A stretch of 64,000 nucleotides of DNA, taken from assembly GCF_018968705.1 (NCBI RefSeq), contig NZ_CP076668.1:1054001-1118000 (forward strand), written 5' to 3'. The notes below the pieces were generated by a model. That model did not search any database and was not told the DNA's origin. It was given only the letters and a program-made list of their open reading frames with translations. Shown here in pieces: positions 43,943 through 53,712 of the stretch. Numbering within the stretch: the stretch's first letter is position 1; each line of letters opens with the position of its first letter. This DNA comes from Pseudomonas lijiangensis (GTDB taxonomy: Bacteria; Pseudomonadota; Gammaproteobacteria; Pseudomonadales; Pseudomonadaceae). The position numbers and the translations under genes are program-made.

Positions 43943-45112
43943 TTACAGACCCGCAGCCATGGCTTTATCGATCAGCCAGTTAACGGACGGGCCACGGTCG
44001 CTGACGACTTCGACAGGACGGCCGGCCAGGCTGCTGCTCAGGCTTTCGTCAGGCTGGATCTGTACACGGATGTCGGTAGACAGGTCGGTGTTGCTCAGGT
44101 TGCTGCTGCTGATGATCTTGCCGGTACGCAGTTGATCTTCGCCAGCGATCTGGAAGCTCACAGGAGTACCAGGCTTGACGTCGTTGAACTGGCGATAGGT
44201 GAAGCGTGCTTCGACAGTGGCAGGTGCGTTACGTGGCACCAACTGGAAGATCACCTGGCCTTTGGAGGCGAACTGGCCATCGGCAACCAGTTGACGAACC
44301 ACAACGCAATCGCAAGGGCTGGTCATGGTGCCGCTCATTTGCTTGCCATACAGCTCTTCGATCTTGGCCGGTTGCAGGTCTTCACCGGTCAGGCTGCCCT
44401 TGAGCATTTCCAGCATGCTGGTGTTGAAGGTTGCCAGCGGTGCGCCTTTGGCGGCATCGCCATTGACCTGAACCAGGCTTTGCACAGTACCTTCGCGAGG
44501 CATGGTCACATCCATGCTCGGCACCGATACCAGACCGGCCGAAGCGTGGCTGACGAAGTACAGGCCGTAGACGGTCTTGAAGATGAAGCCGAAGGCCGCC
44601 AGACCGACGATGAAAATACCCAGGCTGAAGGTCACTGCACGCAGACGACCCAGGGCGCTCATGCCTGTGGTTTCTTTCTTGTTCTTGCGAGCCTTGGTGA
44701 AGTTGTCACGCTGCAGGGTAGCCAGTACTTCACCCATGCTGACGATGTCGCCGCTCAGGTGGGAAGTGATGATGTGGCGCAGGGTGGCGATGTCTTGTGC
44801 TTCAAGGTTCTGGAACTGGCAGCCGATACGACCGCTGGAGCTGATGGAGCGCACTTGCATTTCGACGTCCATGGCCAGGCCGAGGTTGTCGATGAGGAAC
44901 TGCAGGCGACCCTTGATAACTTCGCCTTCGGTCATTTTGACGTTGCTTGGGGCAACGAAGCTCAGACCACCGGCCGACAGGTCTTCGACCCGGACCAGAG
45001 GAGCATTCTGCTCACCGTTGAGCAGGCGCAGCTTGGCTGGAACCTTGACCCGTGCGTGTTGGCGCTGGGCTTCGGATTCATGTACGACGTTCGCATTCAC
45101 GGCTGTATTCAT
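43943..45112 (-). CDS. alg44: Alg44, c-di-GMP-binding alginate co-polymerase
   Basis: A 389-residue inner-membrane protein. The N-terminal PilZ domain has the c-di-GMP ligands Arg17 and Arg21 (QRQHARVKV) and the DLSAGG motif with Asp44 and Ser46, at the positions known from P. aeruginosa. One membrane helix follows at about 160-185, then an HlyD-like periplasmic part. It activates Alg8 on binding c-di-GMP. Confidence 0.97.
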   Translation of the reverse strand: MNTAVNANVVHESEAQRQHARVKVPAKLRLLNGEQNAPLVRVEDLSAGGLSFVAPSNVKMTEGEVIKGRLQFLIDNLGLAMDVEMQVRSISSSGRIGCQFQNLEAQDIATLRHIITSHLSGDIVSMGEVLATLQRDNFTKARKNKKETTGMSALGRLRAVTFSLGIFIVGLAAFGFIFKTVYGLYFVSHASAGLVSVPSMDVTMPREGTVQSLVQVNGDAAKGAPLATFNTSMLEMLKGSLTGEDLQPAKIEELYGKQMSGTMTSPCDCVVVRQLVADGQFASKGQVIFQLVPRNAPATVEARFTYRQFNDVKPGTPVSFQIAGEDQLRTGKIISSSNLSNTDLSTDIRVQIQPDESLSSSLAGRPVEVVSDRGPSVNWLIDKAMAAGL

Positions 45113-45152
45113 GGCTAATTTTCCTACTTGAGCAATTGATTCATTGGCCCGG

Positions 45153-46640
45153 TCACACCATCGTCAGCAGTACTGCGACGAAGATGGTGCCAGCTGAAAA
45201 AGTCATGGTTCGGGACGACCAGGTGTTGAACCAGCCCTGAAAGCTGGCCATGTCGCGGCTTAGTTTCGTGTCCTGACGCGTCCAGGACTGTCGATCCAGG
45301 CGGAAGAAAACGTAGATTTTCATCAGGGCGCCGACGATCTGGTTGTAATAGAGAATGATGGGGTAGGCAGGCCCTATCCTGTGTCCCGAGCAGGACAGCA
45401 GCAGTGTCAGGATCAGGCGGGTCATGCCGATCCACAGCAGGTACATCAGGATGAATGCGCCGCCATACTTGAAGCTGGCGATGATGGCGACGGTCAGGCC
45501 CAGGATGGATGTCCACATCGACACACGCTGGTCGAACAGCACAACGCTTGTGAACAGACCCAGGCGACGAATGCCCAGACCCAGTGCGCGGGAGTTCTGA
45601 CGCAGGTTGTTGCCGTACCAGCGGTACATCAATTTGCGACTGGCCTTGAGGAAGCTTTTTTCTGGCGGGTGTTCAACGGTGTTGATGGCTGCATCGGGTA
45701 CGTAGAACGTGTCGTAGCCCAGACGCATCAGGCTGAACCAGCTCGACTTGTCGTCACCGGTCAGGAACTTGAAGGTCCCCAGACGCCAGTGATTGAGCGA
45801 GTCGCTCTCCACGTCGGCAATGAACTCCGGATCGGTTACCACGGTGGCGCGGAATACCGACATGCGACCGGTCATGGTCAGGACGCGCTTGGACAGAGCC
45901 ATGGAGCACATGTTGATGTGACGCTGGGCGAAACGCAGCTTGTGCCATTCGCTCATGATGTAACCGCCACGAACTTCACAGAACTCGTTGGTGGTCAGGC
46001 CGCCGACGTTATCGAACAGGTGGAACCACGGAACGGTCTTGCTGACGACGCCTTCATTGAGCACGGTGTCGCCGTCGATCACTGCGACCACTGCACGATC
46101 ATCGGGCAGGTGACGCGAGATGGCGCGGAAGCCATAAGCCAGGCCGTCGCGCTTGCCGGTGCCAGGGATACGCACGAAGTCCAGCTTCACACGCTCAGGC
46201 GGGTTCATCTTGGTCCAGAGACTCTTGACCAGCAGCTCATCCGACATTTCCACCAGCGAGCAAACGATGGTGGTTGGCAGACCGCAGTTGATGGCTTCAC
46301 GAATGACCGAGCTATACACCTGGGCAGTGGTCAGGGCTTCGATACGGAAGCTGGTGACCATCAGAAACACATGGGATGGATCTGCAGCCTTGCCCATTTT
46401 TTTCAGCTTGCGGCGCAAGTGTGGATAGACCACATACAGAAACAGCATCCCCCGCACAAAGTGCGTGATGCCCATGGAGTAGCGCCAGATGCCGACAGCA
46501 CCAATCAGGAAAATAAAGTTCCTCGACTGTGAGTCGAAGATACTTGTGGGCAATGCAGTTGCGATGCCCATTAATAAACTTAGGTAAAACAGCCAGCCTG
46601 CGGCCTCTAGTAGGCCGTGCTTTAGCCTGTCCATATCCAT
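45153..46640 (-). CDS. alg8: Alg8, alginate polymerase (GT2 glycosyltransferase)
   Basis: A 495-residue inner-membrane family 2 glycosyltransferase with N- and C-terminal membrane helices. Visible are the nucleotide-sugar Asp motif ([11 protein letters not shown]), [14 protein letters not shown] and [16 protein letters not shown]. It polymerises GDP-mannuronate into polymannuronate and secretes it. Two in-frame ATGs, 46640 and 46634, both fit; the second aligns with the MHRLKHG start of P. aeruginosa. A longer start at 46673 is rejected. The 95-base gap to algD contains a GCAAGC-type repeat. Confidence 0.95.
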   Translation of the reverse strand: MDMDRLKHGLLEAAGWLFYLSLLMGIATALPTSIFDSQSRNFIFLIGAVGIWRYSMGITHFVRGMLFLYVVYPHLRRKLKKMGKAADPSHVFLMVTSFRIEALTTAQVYSSVIREAINCGLPTTIVCSLVEMSDELLVKSLWTKMNPPERVKLDFVRIPGTGKRDGLAYGFRAISRHLPDDRAVVAVIDGDTVLNEGVVSKTVPWFHLFDNVGGLTTNEFCEVRGGYIMSEWHKLRFAQRHINMCSMALSKRVLTMTGRMSVFRATVVTDPEFIADVESDSLNHWRLGTFKFLTGDDKSSWFSLMRLGYDTFYVPDAAINTVEHPPEKSFLKASRKLMYRWYGNNLRQNSRALGLGIRRLGLFTSVVLFDQRVSMWTSILGLTVAIIASFKYGGAFILMYLLWIGMTRLILTLLLSCSGHRIGPAYPIILYYNQIVGALMKIYVFFRLDRQSWTRQDTKLSRDMASFQGWFNTWSSRTMTFSAGTIFVAVLLTMV

Positions 46641-46735
46641 GATCTGTATCCCAAAGTCAGTTGCAAGCACCAAGCCCCAGGCTGCAAGCGGTAACGCTTG
46701 AGCTTGTGGCTTGGTGCCTGGCGCTTGCGGCTGAT

Positions 46736-48052
46736 TTACCAGCAGATACCTTCAGCGCGACCGTCTTCGCTGGTCGGCTTGGACATGAAGCCCACCAGGT
46801 CTACAACGTGCTTGCCGTGTGGAGTCTGGTCAGCCAGGGCGCGGAAGCGCTCGTCGCCGTTACCCAGGATGATCACGTCGGAGTTGTTGATGACCTCGTC
46901 GAAGTCCGAGTTCAGCAGGGACGACACGTGAGGGATCTTCGACTCGATGTAGTCCTTGTTGGCGCCGTGTACGCGAGCGTATTCGACGTTGCTGTCGTAG
47001 ATGCTCAGGTCGAAACCTTTACCGATCAGCATTTCGGCCAGTTCGACCAGCGGGCTTTCGCGCAGGTCGTCGGTGCCGGCCTTGAAGCTCAGACCCAGCA
47101 GGGCGACTTTGCGGGTGTCGTGGCTGGCCACGATGTCGAAAGCGTTCTGTACCTGGGAGACGTTGCTGCGCATCAGGGAGTTGAGCAGCGGTGCTTCCAC
47201 GTCCAGGCTGCCTGCACGGTAGGTCAGGGCGCGAACGTCTTTCGGCAGGCACGAACCGCCGAAGGCGAAGCCTGGGCGCATGTAGTACTGGGACAGGTTC
47301 AGTTGCTTGTCCTGGCAGACCACTTCCATCACTTCACGACCGTCGACGCCGACTGCCTTGGCGATGTTGCCGATTTCGTTTGCGAAAGTAACTTTGGTGG
47401 CGTGCCACACGTTGCAGGTGTACTTGATCATTTCGGCAACGGCGATGTCCTTGCGGATGATCGGTGCGTCGAGTTCTTCGTACAGCGATTGCAGAACGTC
47501 ACCGGAAGCCTTGTCGAACTCGCCGATAACGGTCATTGGTGGGTGATCGTAGTCTTTGATCGCGGTGCTTTCGCGCAGGAACTCAGGGTTCACTGCAACG
47601 CCGAAGTCGACGCCGGCTTTCTTGCCGGAGCAGTCTTCCAGGATCGGGATCACAACGTTGGCTACGGTGCCCGGCAGTACGGTGCTGCGTACCACGATGG
47701 TGTGGCGGGAGGACTTGTCACGCAGGACATAACCGATCTCACGGCATACCGACTCGATGTAGTCGAGTTCCAGGTCGCCGTTCTTCTTGCTTGGCGTGCC
47801 TACGCAGATCATCGATACGTCGGTGGCGCGGATGGCTTCGGAGAAGTCCGTGGTACCGCGCAGTTTGCCGTTGCGAATGCCCTGTGCCAGGAGGTCTTCC
47901 AGGCCCGGCTCAACGATAGGCGACTTGCCGTTGTTGATAAGGTCGATCTTGGTGGTGGAAACATCCACACCCACAACATCGTGACCACGTGCAGAAAGGC
48001 AACCGGCACAGACTGCACCGACATAACCCAAACCAAAGATGCTGATACGCAT
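46736..48052 (-). CDS. algD: AlgD, GDP-mannose 6-dehydrogenase
   Basis: A 438-residue NAD-dependent enzyme: N-terminal Rossmann motif [11 protein letters not shown], catalytic Cys268 in [10 protein letters not shown]-terminal UDP-binding-like domain. It carries out the committed, rate-limiting step from GDP-mannose to GDP-mannuronate. It is the first gene of the operon, and the promoter and leader upstream control all twelve genes. Confidence 0.98.
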   Translation of the reverse strand: MRISIFGLGYVGAVCAGCLSARGHDVVGVDVSTTKIDLINNGKSPIVEPGLEDLLAQGIRNGKLRGTTDFSEAIRATDVSMICVGTPSKKNGDLELDYIESVCREIGYVLRDKSSRHTIVVRSTVLPGTVANVVIPILEDCSGKKAGVDFGVAVNPEFLRESTAIKDYDHPPMTVIGEFDKASGDVLQSLYEELDAPIIRKDIAVAEMIKYTCNVWHATKVTFANEIGNIAKAVGVDGREVMEVVCQDKQLNLSQYYMRPGFAFGGSCLPKDVRALTYRAGSLDVEAPLLNSLMRSNVSQVQNAFDIVASHDTRKVALLGLSFKAGTDDLRESPLVELAEMLIGKGFDLSIYDSNVEYARVHGANKDYIESKIPHVSSLLNSDFDEVINNSDVIILGNGDERFRALADQTPHGKHVVDLVGFMSKPTSEDGRAEGICW

Positions 48053-48849
48053 CGTACTCTCCTCGATTTTTCACGCCATAAAGTTGGCTGGATATTAATT
48101 TTGGCCAGCAGATGTCACACGCGAGTCAGTAGGGCTTCTAAAAGCCACTGAACTAACGCAGGCATATTTAATTAATGAGTGCCCAAACAAAGGTGGCAAA
48201 CTCAATGACACTAAGTGCAAGTGGCAGGTCCCCTGATCGGGCCGTGCTCTCTTGTGTGTGGCAAACCACTCCTTGTATAGCGATCCTCGGCAGGTCGATC
48301 TGCAAGCCTTGGCTTTGACGATCTGGAGCCCTGCTCTATACACCGTTCACGGTGTTCGCTTGTCTACCTGACTCAATTAGTGATGTGAGTTTAAGTTCAG
48401 AGTCGTAAGTAGTGATTCCGCAGAATTACACACGACCTCTGGCAACTTCCTTTTGCTCTCACTGCGCTGTAAGTGATCTCTTACAGGGCTGTCGAGAATT
48501 GTTACGGGATGTAGGAGCATATGGATTCGGGATTAGTTCCGGGCCGCTCGTCCTCTTTTTGAGAATTTTTCCGATCTGCTTTTGGCAGCCCATACTTTCA
48601 AAATGATGGCACTTTTGTTGGAGGCCTTATCAATAAAGGGGTTCCCGAGCGGAGATATTTTTTTGCCATTACAGGAGTGAGGCGCTGTGCCACTGCTCAA
48701 AAAAGTTGTCTTTTTTTCGAGAAAGTTCGTTTTGAAAATGAACGCCGCGTCGAGTGATGTTTATCCGGCGTCACAAAAATGGCGTAAGAGGTTTGAGATA
48801 GACAGGCTGGCTTGCGTAGCGCCTCTGGCACTACGCAACATTGACGCCA
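48053..48849. other. algD leader and upstream regulatory region
   Basis: About 800 bases between yaaA and algD without a supported gene. It holds the AlgU-type promoter candidate at 48372-48398, which would give a leader of some 310 bases, and a perfect inverted repeat ACACCGT-TC-ACGGTGT at 48340-48355 in the early transcribed region. A second GAACTT on the minus strand near 48723 lacks a -10 box. Long leaders and distant sites are known for algD in P. aeruginosa. Confidence 0.6.
48372..48398 (-). promoter_or_regulatory. Candidate AlgU (sigma-22) promoter of algD
   Basis: On the minus strand a perfect -35 box GAACTT (48398-48393) is followed after 16 bases by TTGAG, a poor match to the consensus TCTGA. 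The position, about 310-340 bases ahead of the algD ATG, agrees with the known distal algD promoter of P. aeruginosa. Confidence 0.5.
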
Positions 48850-49629
48850 TCACTGCTCTGGAGTGTCGCGCAGGAAGACCAGTTTGTCCGTAGTCGACTG
48901 TTCGGCGCTGTAGCGGTAACCCTGCACATCGAATTCCTTCAGTGCCTCGGGTGTGTTGATCTGCTCGGTGATCACAAAACGGCTCATCATGCCGCGGGCT
49001 TTCTTGGCGTAGAAACTGATGATCTTGTACTGACCGTTTTTCAGATCCTTGAACTCGGTATCGATGATGCGGGCTTTTAATGACGAGCGTTTGACTGCAG
49101 AAAAATATTCGTTGGACGCCAGGTTCAGCAGCAGGTCATCACCCTGATCGGCCAGGGCCTGGTTCAGCCATTCGCTGATGCGCGTGCCCCAGAACGCATA
49201 AAGATCCTTGCCACGGGCATTGGCCAGCTTCGTCCCCATTTCCAGCCGATAGGGCTGCATCAGGTCCAGAGGGCGCAGCAGTCCATAAAGGCCGGATAGC
49301 ATGCGCAAGTGATCCTGGGCGTAGGAAAGCTGGGCATCGGTCAGCGTTTCGGCCTGCAACCCGGTATACACATCGCCCTTGAATGCCAGCAGCGCCTGTT
49401 TGGCGTTGTCGGGCGTGAAGGCCGGCGTCCAGCTGCCGAAGCGCGCCGCGTTCAGGCCCGAGAGCTTGTCGGACAGGTGCATCAGTTCGCCGATCTGTGC
49501 GGGTGTCAGCTCGCGAAGCTGAGTGATCAACTCCTGGGAGTGATCCAGATATTGCGGCTGGGTGTAGCGTTCGGTGGTCGGCGGGGTCTCGTAGTCGAGG
49601 GTTTTCGCTGGGGAAATCACCATCAGCAT
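48850..49629 (-). CDS. yaaA: YaaA, peroxide stress protein (DUF328)
   Basis: A 259-residue cytosolic protein that covers the whole YaaA family: [14 protein letters not shown] at the start, [22 protein letters not shown] in the middle and a Lys-rich [14 protein letters not shown] near the end. In E. coli it limits free iron and protects DNA during H2O2 stress. An AAAGGAGA site lies before the ATG at 49629. Confidence 0.93.
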   Translation of the reverse strand: MLMVISPAKTLDYETPPTTERYTQPQYLDHSQELITQLRELTPAQIGELMHLSDKLSGLNAARFGSWTPAFTPDNAKQALLAFKGDVYTGLQAETLTDAQLSYAQDHLRMLSGLYGLLRPLDLMQPYRLEMGTKLANARGKDLYAFWGTRISEWLNQALADQGDDLLLNLASNEYFSAVKRSSLKARIIDTEFKDLKNGQYKIISFYAKKARGMMSRFVITEQINTPEALKEFDVQGYRYSAEQSTTDKLVFLRDTPEQ

Positions 49630-49700
49630 GAAGTCGTCTCCTTTAATCGTCGGCCGATTCTATGGGGTGATGGGATATGACTCCAGCTATGGTGGCGATA

Positions 49701-49842
49701 ACAGACCGTGTGAAAACTACTGCGCTCGGTCATGCTGCGTTGAAAACAGGCTCGGAATGCTCATTTACAGCCAGTAAACTCCGCTTCCTCGCCTGTTTTC
49801 GCCTTGCCTGACCTTCGCTCGCTACGTTTTCACACGGTCTGT
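49701..49842. repeat. 142-base element with 17-base terminal inverted repeats (MITE-like)
   Basis: Perfect inverted ends ACAGACCGTGTGAAAAC (49701-49717) and its complement (49826-49842). Inside are further inverted pieces (GAAAACAGGC and GCCTGTTTTC), so the whole can fold into a long hairpin. No coding capacity and no clear target duplication. I recall similar sequences in other pseudomonads but cannot verify copy number. Confidence 0.7.
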
Positions 49843-49946
49843 ATGAACAGTGGCTTTGTAACGCGCCGGGCATAAGACTCTGCCCCGGATCAGCTATAGT
49901 GCCGCGCGGGTGATGGCGTTGATATTGGATCGAGAGGGCATTGGTT

Positions 49947-51083
49947 TTGCGTATCGTTTTAGCAGTTTGCGCGTGTCTGTTCTGGTTTGAAGCTCAGGCG
50001 GCGGTGCCTGAAGTTGCCACCATTGATCGCAGTGTATGGCCCGAGCGTCTGGAGACGCCGGCCTTGTTCGATGTTGCCTCCCGTGCCGAGATCCTGGCTT
50101 TCGCCCATGCCTTGTCTGTCAGTGAAACCCTGGGCGAAGAAGGGCTCAAGCAACGCCTGGGCCTTCGTTATATCAACGTGCCTTCGTTGAACGTGGTTCG
50201 CCACCGGCTGTGGCTGCGCCTGCTGGAGAACTATCAGGCGGCCCAGAAGAGCTGTGAGGAAGATGCAAACTTCTGTGTGCTGGTCGAGGACATGGAGCAA
50301 CTGCGCCAGCGCGCCGAGGAATATCAGGTTTCGCCCGATTCCTTCTATACCGCATGGGCCAGACCCAGTGCGGTCTTCCACGAGCGCTACCTGAACGAAT
50401 TGCTGTACATGGCCGCCCTGTTTCCTCAGACCAGCAGTGAAATCGAGCGCTATAACTCCGATGAAATGAGCGGCGACGAAATGCCTGATCGCACCTTCGT
50501 GCTCAATTTCGACAGCGGCCCGAGCCCGGCAGACGGCAATACGGACTGGCTGGCCGACTTCATGCGTCAGCAAAAAATGACGGCGACCTTCTTCGTGCTG
50601 GGTAAAAGCCTGCAGGCGCGCCTGGAAAGCAGCTCGGCCGCCAGTCTGCAGGCGCTCTACCGGCAGCAGTGCGTGGGGATTCAAGGCTGGGAGTATCGCT
50701 CCCACAGCAACTGGGTCGACTGGCAGGATTCCGTGCAGCGCAGTGCCGCTCTGGTCCAGCAGGTTCTCCCTGACAACTTCGTACCGCTGTTCCGGCCGCC
50801 TTATGGTCATCGTCGTGCTGACAGCGGCGAATACTTCCGTTCGCAGCACTTGCGGGTGTCGCTGTGGAATATCGACTCCCAGGACGCCATGGGACGTCTC
50901 TCGGCCCAGCAGGTGGGTGACCGGGTGCTGACCCTCATGCTGCTCTGGCGCAAGGGCACAGTGGTGTTCCATGACATGGGCAACAAGGCGCAGTCGGCGC
51001 TGCCGTTGTTGCTGGCCAATACCGCACAAAGCGAATTGATCTGGGATGACTGCCGGAATTTCTCTGAAACCCAGGAGGAATAA
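49947..51083 (+). CDS. Polysaccharide-deacetylase-fold protein with degenerate metal site
   Basis: A 378-residue protein with a signal peptide (MRIVLAVCACLFWFEAQA), a helical region of about 150 residues and a NodB-like domain at about 180-340. Family motifs are altered: motif 1 is NFDSGPS instead of the usual FDDGP, and motif 2 reads SHSNW, lacking the second metal His; motif 3 RPPYGHRR and the late HDM remain. It may therefore bind sugar polymers without standard deacetylation, or use another site. The TTG at 49947 is chosen since GAGAGGG lies 8 bases before it; the TTG at 49941 is too close to that site. Confidence 0.75.
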   Translation: MRIVLAVCACLFWFEAQAAVPEVATIDRSVWPERLETPALFDVASRAEILAFAHALSVSETLGEEGLKQRLGLRYINVPSLNVVRHRLWLRLLENYQAAQKSCEEDANFCVLVEDMEQLRQRAEEYQVSPDSFYTAWARPSAVFHERYLNELLYMAALFPQTSSEIERYNSDEMSGDEMPDRTFVLNFDSGPSPADGNTDWLADFMRQQKMTATFFVLGKSLQARLESSSAASLQALYRQQCVGIQGWEYRSHSNWVDWQDSVQRSAALVQQVLPDNFVPLFRPPYGHRRADSGEYFRSQHLRVSLWNIDSQDAMGRLSAQQVGDRVLTLMLLWRKGTVVFHDMGNKAQSALPLLLANTAQSELIWDDCRNFSETQEE

Positions 51084-51418
51084 GGGGTTGAGGGTATAAA
51101 GCGGAGGGAGCGGGGCAGGTTTTTTCGGCCAATCCGGCCTGAGGTGACTTCCGACTGTAAACGTGCAGAAGGCACTCGCCAAGCGCTATTCGTCATACTG
51201 TGAAATAAACTTCAAAAAACTGTCAAAGAGCTTTTTTCTGTCATCGGTTTTGCTGTATTACGACAGCAGACCGCCGAAACCTGCAACACAGGTGGCGTCC
51301 TCAACGACCCATCTTGAGCAACATTCTTCCCTGCCTCAAGGGAAGGAACCGGCGGCCTTTTCGTGGCGCAGCTTTGTAGTGGTTCTGCGCCACCTGGCTT
51401 CTATAAAGGTGAGCGAGT
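51084..51418. other. Intergenic region before the PIN-PhoH gene
   Basis: About 335 bases. A perfect hairpin GTGGCGCAG...CTGCGCCAC at 51363-51393 lies about 25 bases before the PhoH start and could affect translation. Otherwise no feature is supported. Confidence 0.5.
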
Positions 51419-52813
51419 ATGGATGATCACGGACGCAACCCTTCCACTAACCAGCCTATCCTTTACGTGCTCGATACCAACGTATTGATTCATGATCCAA
51501 ACGCACTGCTGAATTTCGAAGAACACCGCGTAGCCATTCCGATGACGGTTCTGGAGGAACTGGACAAACTCAAGGACGGCAAGCATTCGGTCGCCGCGGA
51601 GTGCCGGCAGGCCATCCGCCTGATCGACAAGACTCTGGGTGAAGCCTCACCGGAAGAAGTCGAAAAAGGCGTGCCTATCGACCGTGGCACGGGCGTATTC
51701 AAAGGCTTCCTGTCGATTCTGATGAGCCGACGCGAGGAGCCCAACAGCCTTCTTCCCGAACATTTGAACGACAACATCATCATCAACCAATTGGTCGACC
51801 TGCACGCCCGCGACAAGGACTTGCGTCTGGTGCTGGTGACCAAGGACATCAACATGCGCCTCAAGGCGCGAGCCTGTGGCATTGCCGCCGAGGATTACAG
51901 CACCGACCAGTTGGTGGATGACGTCTCGCTGCTGTCGCGTGGCTACCACGATATTCCGGGCTCGTTCTGGGACCGGGTCAGCAAGGTCGAAACCCGTCAG
52001 GACCATGGCCGCACCTGGCATCGCGTGCAGTTGAGCGAAAGCCTGCCCGCGGTTCACATGAACGAGTTCATCATCGACGAGCAAGGCTTCGTCGGTTGGA
52101 TCAAGGGCGTGCGCAGCGACGAACTGCTGATTCTCGACATGCATCAGGAGCCTTTGCTGCATCAGGAAGCCTGGGGACTGAAGCCTCGGGATATCTACCA
52201 GGGGCTGGCGCTGTTCGCGTTGCTCGATCCGGATATCCATCTGGTCAACCTGTCCGGCGCGGCAGGTTCGGGCAAGACCATCCTGGCGCTGGCCGCTGCC
52301 ATCGAGCAGACCATGGTCAGCAAACGCTATCGCCGCATCATCGCAACCCGCAGCGTACAAGGCCTGGATCAGGAAATAGGCTTCCTGCCCGGCACCGAAG
52401 CGGAAAAAATGGAGCCATGGCTGGGGGCAATCACCGACAACCTCGAAGCCTTGCACATGGATGACGAAAACACCCATGGCAGCGTCGATTACATCCTCAG
52501 CAAAGTGCCGTTGCAGTTCAAATCCCTCAACTACATCCGGGGCCGCAGCTTCCAGCAAAGCCTGATCCTGATCGACGAGTGCCAGAACCTGACGCCGCAC
52601 CAGATGAAAACCATCATCACCCGTGCCGGTGCCGGTTCGAAAGTGGTCTGCCTGGGTAACCTTGCGCAGATCGACACCCCCTACCTGTCAGCCACCAGCT
52701 CGGGGCTGACCTACCTGACGGAGCGCTTCAAGGATTTCCCCAACGGCGTACACATCACCCTGCAAGGGGTTCCACGCTCGGTACTGGCTGAATATGCCGA
52801 GAGTCATCTCTAA
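51419..52813 (+). CDS. PIN-PhoH fusion ATPase (PhoH2-type)
   Basis: A 464-residue cytosolic protein. The N-terminal PIN nuclease domain (about 13-150) has the acidic residues in YVLDTNVLIHD and EELDKLK; the C-terminal PhoH ATPase (about 240-460) has Walker A GAAGSGKT and Walker B LILIDECQN. Such proteins are proposed RNA helicase/nucleases; in mycobacteria the two domains act together on RNA. An AAGGTGAG site precedes the ATG. Monocistronic. Confidence 0.92.
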   Translation: MDDHGRNPSTNQPILYVLDTNVLIHDPNALLNFEEHRVAIPMTVLEELDKLKDGKHSVAAECRQAIRLIDKTLGEASPEEVEKGVPIDRGTGVFKGFLSILMSRREEPNSLLPEHLNDNIIINQLVDLHARDKDLRLVLVTKDINMRLKARACGIAAEDYSTDQLVDDVSLLSRGYHDIPGSFWDRVSKVETRQDHGRTWHRVQLSESLPAVHMNEFIIDEQGFVGWIKGVRSDELLILDMHQEPLLHQEAWGLKPRDIYQGLALFALLDPDIHLVNLSGAAGSGKTILALAAAIEQTMVSKRYRRIIATRSVQGLDQEIGFLPGTEAEKMEPWLGAITDNLEALHMDDENTHGSVDYILSKVPLQFKSLNYIRGRSFQQSLILIDECQNLTPHQMKTIITRAGAGSKVVCLGNLAQIDTPYLSATSSGLTYLTERFKDFPNGVHITLQGVPRSVLAEYAESHL

Positions 52814-52870
52814 CGAGTAGGCGACAAGCGGCAAGCTATAAGCTGCAAGAGAAGTTAGAACGTGCTTCGC

Positions 52871-52933
52871 TTGTAGCTTGTAGCTTGTAGCTTGTAGCTT
52901 GTAGCTTGTAGCTTGTAGCTTGTAGCTTGTAGC
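52871..52933. repeat. Nine tandem copies of the heptamer TTGTAGC
   Basis: Exact head-to-tail repeats of 7 bases, flanked by related GCAAGCTATAAGC pieces at about 52830. It lies between the PhoH stop and the moaC start, about 50 bases before moaC. The unit is the same as in the dispersed AGCTACAAGC family elsewhere in the window. Confidence 0.95.
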
Positions 52934-52982
52934 TTGCGCCCCTAGCTATCTACAATCGCCTCTCCTGTTCAGGAGTAAGGCT

Positions 52983-53468
52983 GTGCTGACTCATCTCGAT
53001 TCCCAAGGTCGCGCCAATATGGTCGACGTCACGGACAAGGCTGTGACGTCCCGTGAGGCTGTGGCCCAGGCGCTTGTGCGCATGTTGCCTGAAACCCTGC
53101 AAATGATTGTCAGCGGTGGCCATCCCAAAGGGGATGTGTTTGCCGTTGCGCGTATTGCCGGTATTCAGGCTGCGAAGAAAACCAGTGATCTGATCCCGCT
53201 CTGCCATCCGCTGATGCTCACCAGCGTCAAGGTCGAGCTCAGTGCCCAGGGCGACGATGCGGTGCTGATCGTGGCGCGTTGCAAGCTGGCCGGGCAGACG
53301 GGCGTTGAAATGGAAGCCCTGACCGCCGCCAGTGTGGCTGCGTTGACCATCTACGACATGTGCAAGGCGGTTGATCGCGGCATGGTCATCGAGTCGGTGC
53401 GGCTGCTGGAAAAGCTCGGCGGCAAGAGTGGTCACTTCATTGCTGATGAACCGGGGGCCGCGCAATGA
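52983..53468 (+). CDS. moaC: MoaC, cyclic pyranopterin monophosphate synthase
   Basis: A 161-residue enzyme of molybdenum cofactor biosynthesis. Family features: [43 protein letters not shown] and the [12 protein letters not shown] active region. With MoaA it converts GTP into cyclic pyranopterin monophosphate. The start is a GTG with AGGAG 7-8 bases upstream. First gene of moaCDE. Confidence 0.95.
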   Translation: MLTHLDSQGRANMVDVTDKAVTSREAVAQALVRMLPETLQMIVSGGHPKGDVFAVARIAGIQAAKKTSDLIPLCHPLMLTSVKVELSAQGDDAVLIVARCKLAGQTGVEMEALTAASVAALTIYDMCKAVDRGMVIESVRLLEKLGGKSGHFIADEPGAAQ

Positions 53469-53710
53469 GCGTGCAGGTTCAGTATTTCGCCCGCTATCGG
53501 GAAGCCTTGGGGCTGGACGGCGAGCGTGTCGAAGGTGCTTTCGCGACTCTGGACGAGCTGCGTCAGCACCTTGTGCAACGTGGCGAAGCCTGGCAGGTGC
53601 TGGCCGAGCAGAACCTGATGTGCGCCCGCAATCAGGAGCTGTGTCAGCTGGATGAGCCCTTGGAAGATGGCGACGAAGTGGCATTCTTTCCTACCGTGAC
53701 CGGAGGCTGA
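53465..53710 (+). CDS. moaD: MoaD, molybdopterin synthase small subunit
   Basis: An 81-residue ubiquitin-like sulfur carrier ending with the required Gly-Gly (FFPTVTGG). It overlaps the moaC stop (ATGA) and is followed by moaE after 2 bases, fitting equal production of the two synthase subunits. Confidence 0.95.
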   Translation: MSVQVQYFARYREALGLDGERVEGAFATLDELRQHLVQRGEAWQVLAEQNLMCARNQELCQLDEPLEDGDEVAFFPTVTGG

Positions 53711-53712
53711 AC

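Noticed and set aside
46661..48151. A 496-codon plus-strand frame opposite algD
   Set aside because: Antisense shadow of algD with no motif; algD is beyond doubt with Cys268 in place.
48687..48893. Small plus-strand gene upstream of algD
   Set aside because: The 68-codon frame overlaps the yaaA 3' end, has no domain and only chance-level support.
49701..49842. Intact insertion sequence
   Set aside because: Too short for a transposase and without a coding frame; treated as a MITE-like repeat instead.
52871..52933. Possible CRISPR array
   Set aside because: The 7-base units are directly adjacent without spacers; this is a simple tandem repeat.
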